This document shows positions 53,601-63,200 of a DNA stretch of 64,000 nucleotides, one piece after another (the first letter of the stretch is position 1; every line of letters begins with the position of its first letter). The notes under the pieces are model-generated. The model ran no database searches, was not told where the DNA came from, and saw only the letters and a list, made by a program, of their open reading frames with translations. This stretch comes from Nomia melanderi. Taxonomy: Eukaryota; Arthropoda; Insecta; Hymenoptera; Halictidae. Where the stretch lies: the NCBI RefSeq assembly GCF_051020985.1, contig NC_135002.1:9176001-9240000 (forward strand), read 5' to 3'. The translations under genes and the position numbers were made by a program.

Positions 53601-56600
53601 TCACTCGGTTCATTAATCCATTCAGGGTGTACTCTGAAGTGTCCCACGTTGTATCACAGAGTTACACTCGTCCGAATGTAACGACGTGAATATGTAATGG
53701 CGTGCGGAATACGAAGAATCCGGAGCGTGACAAGATTCAATCAAATTATAATTGTACCCTAGCGATGTACCTTTTACAGCAGTTTATGCTGAATCAAAGT
53801 TTGCATCTATAAATATACGGTTGTTACGGTTGTAGCTGTATTAACATATCGCCAACCGAACACGTTATCTAGCATGTACGATGATTCACAGGTTTCGTCC
53901 AATTGTTTTCGAATGTTACACTTAAATGGCCGCATCATTATTTTCTGATTGCTTTTCTTCGAGGCCAATGATTTTCTCGTTTCAAAATGTAAAAGTGAAA
54001 TACAGAATAAGAAATTCTTATATCCGCTAAACTCATCGATAATTATCATTAAGAACATACTTTGAAAAAATGTTCTCAAACTTTTAGTAGACAAAATAAT
54101 AAACTGATAATCTTTTATGATAGATCGTTACTGTAACAATATCTACGCCCACGGTATCAAGCTTCGCCCTGTTAAAAAAATATATTTCCAAAGTTTTCGG
54201 TAATCATTGTGTGCTGGCGATGAGATTGTAACTACCCGCATCGGTTCGCGCGACCGATACCAAAGAGTAATCCAGCAGAGAACAGCGCGGTTGAAACGAA
54301 GATTTGCAAACAATAGGCCCGAAGCGAGCTGGATTCTTTAGATGGCGGCTTGATACGCATCGAATTTACATATTATTGCTATTATTAGGTAAACGGTCCT
54401 TCGAGCGCCTCTTTAACACTACGTGCTCGCCCTTCCAGGTATTTTACGAGCAACCGCGAGAGGTCCCCGCTAAGAAAAGCAGAGTCTATAGCTAACACAA
54501 CCACTGTCTTCTGGATCGACAGAAACTGAATTAAATAAATAACAAGATAACCATCGGTATCATTGAATCGAAAGCAACAGAGGTGTTGGTTGAAAAGTTC
54601 GCACCAATTTTACAAACAATCTTCATATATTTCATCGTTCGATCTTGCCATTCCTACTAAGTTCAACATTCCCCAGTGTTTTACGAAACATTTCTTATTG
54701 AGCAATTTCAATCTCCAAACTTGCCACATCGTTCGCAAACAATTCTTTCTAACAATTTATTCGTAAACTTCAGCGTTGCCCTTGGCGTCTCGTATGCGAA
54801 AACTTCAATGAACGTATCAAAAAACGGAAAAAATTATAAAAAAAATCAACCAACCGAAGTTTCGATTCGCCAGGTGAAACTACACCTTCGATTTCCAACT
54901 TCCGCGAATCCTATAAATCCGCGACCACCGACAGAACATCCAAAATCAGGGTACACCGGTGTTGCTAACAGGCGTGCTTATTCAATTAAAACGCGTTGGT
55001 CACGCGTGAAACGCATCTCTCGATCTGGCAACGTTGCACGAAGGCGGATCTGGCCCCTCTAGACCGCGTGACGCCGATATCGAAATTGAAGACGCGGCTT
55101 CGGAAGGTACCGGGCCCCCGACGAAGTCGAGGCAAGGCAAAAAAAAAGGGGAACCAAAGAGGGATTGGTATCGCCCGATAAAACAGGGCGACGTTGGGAG
55201 CACCGATGGGCCCGGAACGATTCGAACGAAGAAACACTGGGCCCCGGTGCCGGGGCGGGAGGGAACGAGTACGTACATACAATGGGGGCCCCGGAGAAGA
55301 GGAGCCGAGAGCAAAAGCGGTGAATTAATTGTCGCTCGCGCCGCCGACGAAGCCGCTACGATCCGCAAGCCAGATTTGTGAGCTGCACGCGTGTATATCG
55401 TGTGTGTATCTCCCCCCGTTCAACTCCTCCTTTCTTCCTCCCTCCTCTCTTGCACTTTCTCTTTCGCGCACTCCTCCCCCGCCCGATCCCCGTTTTATTC
55501 TTTTCCCTCTTTGTCTCGCGCAACAACAACGAAAAAGGGCCGCGCAAAAGGCTACCGGGACGCTGATGGGGACTGACACCGAGAACAAGCTTAGAGAATG
55601 AAGGAGGACAGAGGAAACGGCGGGTGTAGAAAATCAGCGCTGGGGATGATGGAAATAGTAACGAAATGTTTCCAATATTTAATTGTACATTCTTCTTTTT
55701 TGGACGTTGATATTGGGAATTTGGTGAGACAGCAACGATTGCGAGGGAATTCTTTGGTGAAGAGTGAAACGATTGATATAATTAAGATTGTAGGATTTGC
55801 GATAAAGGGAAATGATTGACGAACGTGGAATTCGAGTTTTCGCTGTGTGCTTTTGGTAAAACAAAAATGGCCACGAAGGGTTTTTCTGTTGAGCTATCAA
55901 ACAAAATGGGAAGTCGGTAAGTTAATTTTAGGGAATAGTTGTTTCTAGCTTCTTTATAAACGAGGATACTTCTCGGGCAACTGAACAATAAATGAATCTC
56001 GGTTATTATTTGTTACACTGTAGAAGAGGTAAATATGCTTCATTGGTTGCCTAGGTAATAAGAAATAGGAAAGGGTTACCAGGTCCTATCAGTAAAGAAA
56101 AGAATGTGGTGGAGAAACCATAAGATGTTACGAAATATTCAGCAACCAGGCCATTTCCTCTTTTTCTATTCATCCCTGCCTCGACATAATTTTTTTCTTT
56201 CGTGTCCTCTTCTTTTTCCTCTTCCTCTTCTTCTTCTCCTCCTGCTCCTTCTTCTTCTCCTTCTCCTCCTCCGTGTTTTTTTTTTATTTTTATTGATTAT
56301 TCAATGGAAGCCAGGGGGTGCTCGTTAATTGATGGCACCGGCCATGGCCGAGCGCAGAAAAGGATAGAGAGAAAATCGAGGTGGGTCCCCGGAGAAGGGT
56401 CCACGAGACCACCATCGCCTTATTTATAACGCTGGGGGTAACCGAATTTACGATCAAAATCCCGCGTTTCGCGGCATTGATGGATCGCCGCGGCCATGCG
56501 CCGCTTTGCGGCGGCGATGGTATTTTCAAATGAACCCACCCTTTTTCCTCGTGAGACCCGCCAACGGCCAGGAAGACTTCCACCACCGCGTGCCGTCATA

Positions 56601-58319
56601 GAATTCTATCGGGCTTCGCGACATCGGCCTGTCGGTCCGATTTCGTATACAGCTGTCTCCCGTCCCGATGGCCCGCGGAACGTTCGGCGATTCGCAACAA
56701 TGAGATGTAGAAATATGTGTTACCGTTACATCGATTTATTCGTTTCGGCTGCTTTGCCATTCAGCCTTCCGCTTCAATGATTCAATAAATTAACAAGTTT
56801 AAACTCGTAACGCTCTGCCCCTTGGCACAGCGACTACTTTCGAGATTTGGAGATTGTCTATGAAAGGTTCCACGGAACGCCTATTTTTATCCGACGAACG
56901 AGTATTCGTAAATGTACCGAAAACAAATCTGATCGTAAGTTTTGTTCGTTTTTTTATGGTACTTTCGGTTGAGAGTCTTTCAGAAGTTTCTATACGAAAT
57001 TCGATTTATAGGATTCTGCATGCTGAAGCAGGAGTAGAGAATTGATTGTTGAATAGGTCATATTTCTTTAAAATGCAGAAGTTACGGGGGCCTTACAGTA
57101 TAAGGAAGCTAATGATAATTTTAGGTAAAAATTATAGGCGTTCATGTATGAAAGTTGCTGTAAGGGGATGGTAACGTGATAAACTCGCTAGGATCAGATT
57201 TTACTGATTTGGCTCGTAAAAGAACCGATCCACAATGAAATTATTGTTACAGATTGCTGGGTCGAGGTTCCATGCACGTGTTTTCCTCGGAACAATTTCA
57301 AAAGATGATGGATGCGAGTGGCTTTACAGGACCGTGGACCTCTTTAGTGGACTTAGGAGCGGGCGATGGTGCTACAACCTCGCATGTCGCACACCTCTTC
57401 GAAAAAGTTTATGCTACAGACATATCAGCGCCAATGAGATGGGCATTGGCGAAACGAAAATTTACGTGAGTCTCGTTTTTTTATCTTTCAGCGTGAAATG
57501 AAACCAAAGAAGAGAACGCAAGTTTCTGTCTGCATTTGGAAGACAGATCTTCAAACGTTTGCATCACCTTACCATGAATTTATAGAATTCCTTAAATTCG
57601 AATTATAAGGTACCAAATGCCATTTTAACTATTACATAAGAAATTCTAAATTTAAAGGGCCATTTTGAGTCTCATCAGTTCTACATACAACAACTTATAC
57701 ATTAAACGCTAACCCCGAAAGATTATCTGTTAAAATCCTTAATAATCTCTTCACGTGTAGATCATCGTTCGATACAAAAACGTTCCACGTTTCTTAGGTC
57801 CAAGATTGGTCACTTTCGATGTCCAATATTCAACGTTGCCCTCAAATATCAGGATCCAGAGATCATGCAAACACGAAATCCACGTTCACGTTACCTTTGT
57901 TTTTCAGGGTGCTCGACGTAGAAAAATGGCACGAATCCGGGCCATTCAACGTGATACTCTGCCTGAATCTGTTGGATCGTTGCGACCGGCCAAACACGCT
58001 GCTGCGACGCCTGAAAAAGTCTCTAACTTCCGGCGGACGTCTAGTGGTAGCTCTAGTTCTTCCGTTCAGCCCGTACGTGGAAGTCGGGGAAAGGGGTGAT
58101 CACAAACCGTCGGAATATTTGCCGGTTAAGGGGAACGGTTTAGAGGGTCAGATCGCCAGCCTGGTCGACAGAGTATTCGCCCCGCTCGGCTTGAAGTGCA
58201 TCGCATGGAGCAAGCTGCCGTACCTTTGCGAAGGCGACCTCGGTCAGGCGTATTATTTTCTGGACGACGTGGTCTTCATTCTAGAGGCGCAGCCCGATAG
58301 CGCACAACCCAGTGAATAA
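30228..58319 (+). CDS. METTL9: METTL9 / DREV protein-histidine N-methyltransferase, four coding exons
   Basis: Join 30228-30410, 43082-43293, 57253-57465, 57908-58319; this gives one frame of 339 codons plus TAA, close to the 318 residues of human METTL9. Seen: a segment ending FISRTSING that runs across a splice into LLGRGSMHVF; the SAM-binding loop DLGAGDG at residues 165-171; an acidic motif YATD at 185-188; CLNLLDRCDRP at about 221-231; ALVLPFSPYVE at 251-261; KLPYLCEGD at 305-313; and YYFLDDVVFIL near the end. These blocks match the DREV/METTL9 family in order and spacing. Known of the family: it transfers methyl from S-adenosylmethionine to the N1 (pros) position of histidine in HxH motifs of many proteins; in vertebrates it is linked to the endomembrane system and mitochondria. 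Introns: 30411-43081 (GC-AG, phase 0), 43294-57252 (GT-AG, phase 2), 57466-57907 (GT-AG, phase 2). The identity is firm. The start codon is not: no hydrophobic N-terminus is seen in the recognised first exon, so an upstream coding exon may be missing. Confidence 0.95.
30463..30526. repeat. 12-bp repeat GTCTCGGGACCG, 52 bp apart
   Basis: GTCTCGGGACCG occurs at 30463-30474 and 30515-30526, starting 53 bp after the GC donor of METTL9 intron 1. The unit is nearly self-complementary. A role in splicing or transcription is speculation. Confidence 0.8.
30915..31181. promoter_or_regulatory. Homeodomain-core cluster in METTL9 intron 1
   Basis: TAATTA at 30915, 31015, 31091 and 31176 within 267 bp that is otherwise not especially AT-rich and includes GGGCCGAAAAA and CCACCGGGGGAGG. 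The spread of cores in mixed-composition DNA resembles insect developmental enhancers. Inference only. Confidence 0.25.
31592..31611. repeat. 10-bp tandem duplication
   Basis: CAGCGTGATT occurs twice back to back. Confidence 0.9.
32361..32384. repeat. (CAGC)6 tandem repeat
   Basis: Six CAGC units without interruption, in METTL9 intron 1. Confidence 0.95.
35894..35938. repeat. (CGAA)n tandem repeat
   Basis: Ten or so CGAA units, the last one altered to TGAA, in METTL9 intron 1. Confidence 0.95.
37332..37364. repeat. (CCG)n trinucleotide repeat
   Basis: CCG units with a single CCA interruption near the left end, in METTL9 intron 1. It gives poly-Ala, poly-Gly and poly-Arg chance frames. Confidence 0.95.
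37913..38162. mobile_element. Possible TTAA-flanked miniature element
   Basis: Bounded by TTAA at 37913-37916 and 38159-38162. The ends read TTAACCCCTTGCTATACG and, reversed from the right, TTAACCTTTTGTCCTATTG, consistent with a shared TTAACCYYTTGYCYTAYG-like terminus. GAGTCACTC follows on the left, a subterminal motif like that of the 39603 element. The inverted match is imperfect, so this is a tentative call. Confidence 0.45.
39603..39845. mobile_element. piggyBac-type miniature element (TTAA-flanked)
   Basis: A 243-bp element bounded by TTAA on both sides, with inverted termini TTAACCTTTTGCGCTCGA on the left and, reversed, TTAACCTTTAGCACTCAA on the right. Just inside the left end is a perfect palindrome GGTGACT-CTC-AGTCACC (39622-39638). 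TTAA target duplication, termini starting CCYTTTG and subterminal palindromes are hallmarks of piggyBac-derived miniature elements. It has no coding capacity. It lies in METTL9 intron 1 and shares most of its length with the degenerate copy at 45376-45810. Confidence 0.75.
41501..41532. repeat. (CTCTTT)n pyrimidine repeat
   Basis: TCTCTTTC units on the + strand; a purine-rich stretch (41.6-41.8 kb) follows. Confidence 0.9.
43082..43293 (+). CDS. METTL9: METTL9 coding exon 2
   Basis: Begins after TGTTACAG with TGG TAC (WY), encodes residues 62-131 and two bases of codon 132, and ends at AATGG|GTGAGT. It carries WYRVDATKIRED, a middle part unlike the vertebrate one, then WHSLARSALSWFISRTSING, which corresponds to the helical stretch ahead of the catalytic domain in METTL9. 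Both splice sites fit the consensus and the phases (0 in, 2 out) agree with the neighbouring exons. It sits alone, with about 12.7 kb of intron before it and 14.0 kb after. Confidence 0.93.
44590..44660. repeat. (GA)n microsatellite
   Basis: Core of about 17 GA units at 44606-44639 with AAAG-rich edges. Confidence 0.95.
44721..44861. repeat. Exact 22-bp direct repeat, 119 bp apart
   Basis: The 22-base sequence at 44721-44742 recurs exactly at 44840-44861; its core is CCGTTTATTAAAATCCAAC. The flanks differ, so this is not a simple tandem duplication of a longer block. The core contains TTTATTA, a Caudal/Abd-B-like homeodomain site. It lies in METTL9 intron 2. Confidence 0.9.
45376..45810. mobile_element. 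Second, inverted and longer copy of the 39603 element
   Basis: In reverse orientation to the copy at 39603-39845. Matching blocks: GAAAGTTTTCCACTGGAAC (45393 on) against the reversed AAAAGTTTTTCACTAGAAAC; ATGAGATATAAACGACTTTC against ATGAGATATAAGCGACGTTC; CGTACGTAAATTATG near 45700 against CGTACGTAAATTAAG; and a terminal TGACTGAAAGTCA palindrome near 45778-45790. The terminal TTAA motifs have decayed to TTCAA and TTGCAA. About 190 bp is present here that the shorter copy lacks. Non-coding; located in METTL9 intron 2. Confidence 0.65.
51561..51585. repeat. 13-bp tandem duplication
   Basis: CGTTTAAGGATC occurs twice with a period of 13 bp. Confidence 0.85.
51720..52410. repeat. Pyrimidine-rich low-complexity region
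   Basis: Several CT/CTTT runs (about 51724-51790, 51990-52060 and 52306-52410) separated by mixed GC-rich sequence. The strong strand asymmetry creates long Ser/Pro/Leu-rich chance frames on + and Arg/Glu/Gly-rich ones on -. Confidence 0.8.
52600..52700. promoter_or_regulatory. CpG-rich promoter-like patch inside METTL9 intron 2
   Basis: Dense CpG with the palindrome GCGCGATCGCGC at 52641-52652, followed by TGCGTCAGC. It comes at the end of about 1 kb of pyrimidine-rich sequence and just before a T-rich run. Similar GC patches mark promoters in many insects. No transcript or reading frame follows that I can support. Confidence 0.25.
56205..56290. repeat. CTT/CCT pyrimidine tract
   Basis: TTCCTCTTCCTCTTC-type repeat followed by a T-rich run; encodes only low-complexity frames. 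Confidence 0.9.
57253..57465 (+). CDS. METTL9: METTL9 coding exon 3, SAM-binding core
   Basis: Begins after TTGTTACAG with the third base of the split Gly codon, then LLGRGSMHVFSSEQF, and ends at TTTAC|GTGAGT. It encodes residues 133-202 plus part of 203. The exon holds the Rossmann-fold motif I (DLGAGDG, residues 165-171) that binds S-adenosylmethionine and the following strand with YATD, whose Asp is the usual ribose-binding acidic residue. The motif I residues typical of the family are all present, so the enzyme should be active. Confidence 0.96.
57466..57907 (+). other. METTL9: METTL9 intron 3
   Basis: A 442-bp intron, AC|GTGAGT to TTTTTCAG|G, phase 2. AT-rich, with no other feature seen. 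Confidence 0.92.
57908..58319 (+). CDS. METTL9: METTL9 terminal coding exon
   Basis: Begins after TTTTTCAG and runs to TAA at 58317-58319; it encodes residues 203 (completed)-339. VLDVEKWHESGPFNVILCLNL and LLDRCDRPNTLL are close to the vertebrate family, as are ALVLPFSPYVE, KPSEYL and LPYLCEGD. The last 10 or so residues (after VFILEAQ) are polar and not conserved. The open frame extends upstream of the acceptor by chance; homology starts exactly at the splice site, which settles the exon boundary. Confidence 0.95.
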
Positions 58320-58672
58320 CCAATGCAGCTTTACCTCATTAGCGTCGCACGACTCGAGACAGCCAGCGAGACGATACGGAGCAGAGAAGTGACTTTTCGT
58401 CCTCATTGACCGGTTACCGAGCGAACGAAAAAGTGCAGCGTGAACGGGAACACTTATTTTACTGGACGCACGGCATAGTTCCCCCTACCAGAAAAACTAT
58501 GTCGCGCGTCTATTGCTTAGTCACGCTTAAGAGCCCACTCATTTTTGTTCTATTTCCTTCGCTCGTAGCTGCTTCGCTTTTTTGAAAAGTTGATCACTGC
58601 TAGACGTAGTAGAGGTAATGGCCGGCGACGAGGTTCACCAAAGAGTGACGCTAAAAAGGTAACACTGTAGTC
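58320..58672 (+). other. METTL9: METTL9 3' untranslated region (start of)
   Basis: Sequence directly after the METTL9 stop. It contains no AATAAA. The nearest candidates downstream are ATTAAA at 58884-58889 and AATAAA at 59163-59168, both inside the hAT-like element that starts at 58673, and AATAAA at 61070-61075 and 62274-62279. The transcript end cannot be fixed from sequence alone. Confidence 0.5.
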
Positions 58673-58779
58673 CAGTGATTCCCAACCTTCACTCACTTTG
58701 CATACCACTCGACGAATTGTTTATCTAAGTTTCTCAAGTTAACAAGACATTTGTATTATTACTATTATTATTATTATTA

Positions 58780-58823
<44 letters not shown>

Positions 58824-59245
58824 ACGGTTGCTGTTGTTTGAAACTGCTATGTCGCAACTGCGAATGAATGATTCAACAATAGGATTAAAGGATACAGTCA
58901 GTTGAAGTTAATATTTAATTAACACGCGAAATGCATCACGTTGGTTAATGTATTGAATCTTTTACGTTTAACTTATTAATACACGGAATCTTTAATATAC
59001 GTTGATATTTATGACACGCGCAACAAATGTTCAATGCGAGATACAGACAGAAATCAGGAACTCCATTCGGTATACCGTATTTATTTCCAATGAAGGTATA
59101 AGAAATGACATCCCTCTCCGGCATTGTTCTGTATTCGTGAGTGACAACAGAAACTTAAGTTCAATAAATTAATAAGTTAAAGTCCGTTCTACCTTTTTCC
59201 ATTGTTACATAATGTTTGTCGCATACCTCAGGTTGGGAACCACTG
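58673..59245. mobile_element. hAT-like non-autonomous DNA element
   Basis: A 573-bp segment framed by inverted termini CAGTGATTCCCAACCT and, at the other end, AGGTTGGGAACCACTG, which pair at 15 of 16 positions. Termini of the form CAGTGGTTCCCAACC are typical of hAT miniature elements in animals. Further in, CTCACTTTGCATACCACTCGA on the left and GTTTGTCGCATACCTC on the right fit the same style. There is no transposase frame inside. A long ATT repeat (58754-58821) has grown within it. An 8-bp target duplication is not visible (CTGTAGTC against TCGCGGTG), so the copy is old or the ends are slightly misplaced. It begins 354 bp after the METTL9 stop and may lie in its 3' untranslated region. Confidence 0.7.
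58754..58821. repeat. (ATT)n microsatellite
   Basis: About 22 ATT units with ACT and ATC interruptions, inside the hAT-like element. Confidence 0.95.
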
Positions 59246-59848
59246 TCGCGGTGTCGATAGCTTTTCGAAGGTCTCGCACGTTCGAGGATTTTAGGATAAC
59301 TTCGCGATACTCCCGCTTCCGAGTGGACGGACACCGGTTGCTGGATGGGGACAAAGGCGACGGCCGACATAATACAACGTACACACAAACGCCGCGCACA
59401 GGCAAGTCACACTTGTAAAAACTTTTAATGATTGCTGTCATGAATGAGAATTATGCGAGAATACAGAAGAGCAATACTGGCAAGCGACAACGAGCTTAAT
59501 TTGCAGATACAGCGGTTTAGCGTCTTGGTGTATCATATCGTTAACTGATTGCTCATTCGTTTAAGCGATGAATGAACAACAAACGGTGCACATTTTACAA
59601 CCATCATACTGTCAGTGTCAGTGCAGAAAACATGTACACGATCTGCGGTATAAATACGACGCGAGAGCAATGAAACTCGGAAACGTATTCTGAACGATCT
59701 ACATTTGACCTCGCACCGTTCTACTTAGTTTGGTTTCTTTCTTTTTTTTTTACTTTTTTTCAGTTCGACCCCCCCGCGCTTGGCTTTTGTACCATTTGTC
59801 AGAGTCAGTTTCCGTGCTCCCTCATCTTAATATCTTTCGCATTTACAG

Positions 59849-59975
59849 AGTTGTTCCGTTTAATAACGTTGACCACCTGAGATACCTCTGTGTCATGACA
59901 AATCGGAAAACAATCTTGGAGAAGCTACAGTTCATCTTTGTAGATCGCTACGTATTCCGTCAACACTTTGAGACT
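59849..59975 (+). other. Exon-like segment of unknown identity
   Basis: A stop-free 127-bp stretch between a good acceptor (pyrimidine-rich run, then CGCATTTACAG) and a strong donor (GAGACT|GTAAGT). In the frame open across both sites it would encode one split codon and 42 residues, including NNVDHLRYLCVMTNRK and LEKLQFIFVDRYVFRQHFET. The composition looks like real protein, with few low-complexity residues, but I do not recognise a family and see no neighbouring exon that continues it. It could be an exon of a downstream gene, an alternative METTL9 3' exon, a remnant or chance. Confidence 0.3.
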
Positions 59976-59987
59976 GTAAGTATTTCA

Positions 59988-60286
59988 TTAACCCTTCAGA
60001 TAGGACTGAGCTTGCTGCGCAGCTACATCGATCCATGGGGAACTCCGAGCGCTGGCAGGATTGCTTCCGCTGCTTCACAGCGAAATGTACTTGTACTGAA
60101 TAGTGTATTAAATATTTGTTATTGCTGGAGAAGCGTCCAATCTTTTTCAATGCAGTACATAAATTAGAACCATTATAATCACATCTTAACTCGTTTAGGC
60201 TATCTGGTACCATTTGAAGACATTCAATGATTAGGGTGAAAGATAAATTGAAGGAATGTTACTTTCAATCGAAGCTAAAGGGTTAA
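59988..60286. mobile_element. Possible TTAA-flanked miniature element
   Basis: TTAACCCTTCAG on the left and, reversed from the right, TTAACCCTTTAG: 11 of 12 positions agree, with TTAA on both sides and a spacing of 299 bp. No coding capacity. The termini resemble those of the 37913 and 39603 elements. It begins 13 bp after the exon-like segment 59849-59975. Confidence 0.45.
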
Positions 60287-63200
60287 ACATAGTAACAATT
60301 TTTCGTTGCTTCGTCAAATCAAATATCCATTTCGAGTACAAACGATATCGTCGTTGGACGTTTTCCAAGTGTCATTCGAAGTGAACGAGATATTTCATTT
60401 GGTCGAACGATGGGAAACCGCTTGCACGCAGCGACTTAGTCATAGATATGCTTAATCGCGCCGATACTTCGACAGCGAGGCGAACGTTAATACGCTCGCG
60501 ATAATTTTACATAGCTACTAGAGGAAATAAGTCTGTTTAGTTGCTGTAAATACACTTTGGTGTGTAACTGGTAATCGTGAAATCACTAGACGATACTGCT
60601 TTAGACCTTATTACCAAATTACATTAAACGATCAAAAAAAAAACACGGAGCGTACAGGACTCAAATTTCTCCGAGGTTTCGGATGGTGTGCCGAGTAATT
60701 CAGTTGATACAGAAGATCCCACATGCAAGAGAGAAGCACGAAATCAATGTGTTAAATACCTGTGTAGTTTCGTTCGTGGTTACCAAGCATAATCCAGCCT
60801 GAAGATACAAAATGAAACAATGCACTTCGTGTAAGTTCAACAAATGTCGCTATTCGAAATTCCGTTCGACCGTAGACATCGATTAATTTTACCACAAAGT
60901 TTATTGACTCGTACCCCATTGTTTTCTTTCCTTTTTCTTTCTTTCTTTCTTTTTTTTTTAATATTCCGATTACTTGAAACGATTAATAACTACGTGTAAC
61001 TTCATATCGCTAACGCGTTACATTATCTTTGCACGATATCACCTCCGATCAATAATATATTTCTCCATAAATAAAACTTCGTCGTTTCTTCTCAAAAATT
61101 GATTTAAGGCAAAATCTCGAAAGAAACGTCGCGCCTATGATTTTGATAAAAAGGAACATATCACTTCGATAAGGACACGTCTTAGAGTCTTGGTAAAAAA
61201 CTTACGTGTAATTTTGTGCAACGTAGAATATTAATTGAACACTTTCTATTTATAAAAATAACTCGATCACTCGTACATTCGATATTCTCCGATTCAGCGT
61301 ACCCCGTGAAACGTGCCCGCACAATGAATGAAACGCGCGTGTACCTTATTTACATCGCAAATTCGATTAAGATAAGAGTAAAGTAACGAAAAAGCTAATT
61401 TTCTGTTTGATAATAATATGTACACAGGTATGAACGAAAGCATCGTCGAACATCAAAATCTGAATCCTGTTAACAATTCATCGTCACGATTGCTGCAGCA
61501 GGTGTGCGAAATAAATATACGCAAGAGCTTATAACGAATACGTTTACGCAGGATGTTAAAAGAACGGGTTCGAAACGTGGAAAGCCATGTGTTACTCATC
61601 GAATCGAATGAAAAACTGCTCGATTCAACGCTGACGGAGAACTTAACTTTGTCACGGTGGAAAATCGTCTCGATTCGCGTTAGAAACGATCTGTTTTCTT
61701 TCTTTGCTCGCACACGTTTACGTAAGCATACAATTATTTCGTGAGTATCCTTGGTTGTGTTACAATGTACAGAGAATGATAATAATTCATCGTACAGACG
61801 AGAACAAGATGATTCCTCGTAAAACAATAGACATTAATTTCAGAATAAATTGAATCTCTTCTTCGTCTACCTGTCGCTTGACCTGCTTTTTCGATTATCA
61901 AGAGGATAGAATTCTCTGTTATAATCATACGTATATATAATACTATAAATAATGAATAATGGAATGAAAGTGTAACAAAAATCGACATGTTTCCGCGAAA
62001 ATACAGCTCTTGTGCGAAACAATTTCATTCCATATTCTCGATTTGATTTTCACGTTTCGAATCACTTTCTTCTCGATTGTATCACAAATTTTGTCGCCTT
62101 CGTGTGTAAGTATCTTGTATATAGGTACGTACAGCTATCAGTCAAAGATACAAGACCCGGTTTTAGAATTAATGAATTAATGATGCTTTATAAAAAGGCT
62201 TGACGAAGAAAGTAATTTATTATGTACATTTCAATATACCCTTAGACAAATTTATCATGGTTATTATACGCTCAATAAAGCGTTTCAGAAAAATAGAGGC
62301 AGTAAAGAAGCGTTTCTTTGAACTTAGGAGTATTCGCAATAGTTCACGGTTTGTTCATAGCTTTGTTTAGACACTGATTGTTCAAATTGAAGATTATATT
62401 GAAAATTATGTCCAGAATGATAGATTTCTAAATTGGAGATAACATAAATATATCAGATGCTGTGAGCGCATACGCATTCGGTGGCTACTTGTTCACATGA
62501 GCAAGGAAGTACAGTAAACACTGAATTAAAATGAACAAATCTCGATCGTCGAGAAACATTAAACCATGAAACGAAGTACAGTATTTCCTCAGTTATAGTT
62601 ACACTCTTTCGTCTTTGTATAACGTTAGAGTATCGTCAGTAGAGTTTTATTACGAAAATTGTACTTTCCTTCATAAGATCATCGAACTTACTGTACTGCC
62701 TCTTACACTATTAAGGTTACAGTAAAATCATTAATTATTAATTCTGATATTAATTATATACAACTTGTTAAATCCATTGCACGATATTGCAATATCCATT
62801 TCACCGAACAGTAAACGAATCACATTATTAAAGCCAAGAATCATTGACTGCGACAAAGTTAATTTCTCGACCCACGTTCTCTTTTCCTGCGACTCAACGT
62901 GTACTGCCCACAGTTAAAATCCTAATTTCTCTCATCCCCCCCCCCCCTCCCTTTTTCTCAGCTTTCTGTTTTCTTTTGCTTCGCCTACATCCTGTAGAAA
63001 GATCGTTCAACGCAAACGTACACACACAATCGCACGTGTCCATATAAAAGTTTGCTATTTCATAGCCGAAACTTTACACTCATCGAATCCGTGTGCGAAC
63101 GGGATTCGTGCATTCATCCGTTTCTTTTTTTTTTTTACACGCTCGGTACGCGAATTCATTGTTTATATTCAAAAACGTTACAGTCCGCAACTTGATAATA

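Larger units (their letters stand above)
43294..57252 (+). other. METTL9: METTL9 intron 2
   Basis: About 14.0 kb, GTGAGT to TTACAG. It has no supported gene. It carries a GA tract at 44.6 kb, a 22-bp direct repeat at 44721/44840, a degenerate TTAA miniature element at 45376-45810, a related end fragment near 47.77 kb, pyrimidine-rich DNA at 51.6-52.4 kb, a CpG-rich promoter-like patch at 52.6 kb and a CTT/CCT tract at 56.2 kb. Between these it is AT-rich (43.3-44.0, 45.3-46.6, 47.8-49.5, 49.9-51.4, 52.9-54.9 and 55.6-56.1 kb) with nothing else recognisable. Confidence 0.85.
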
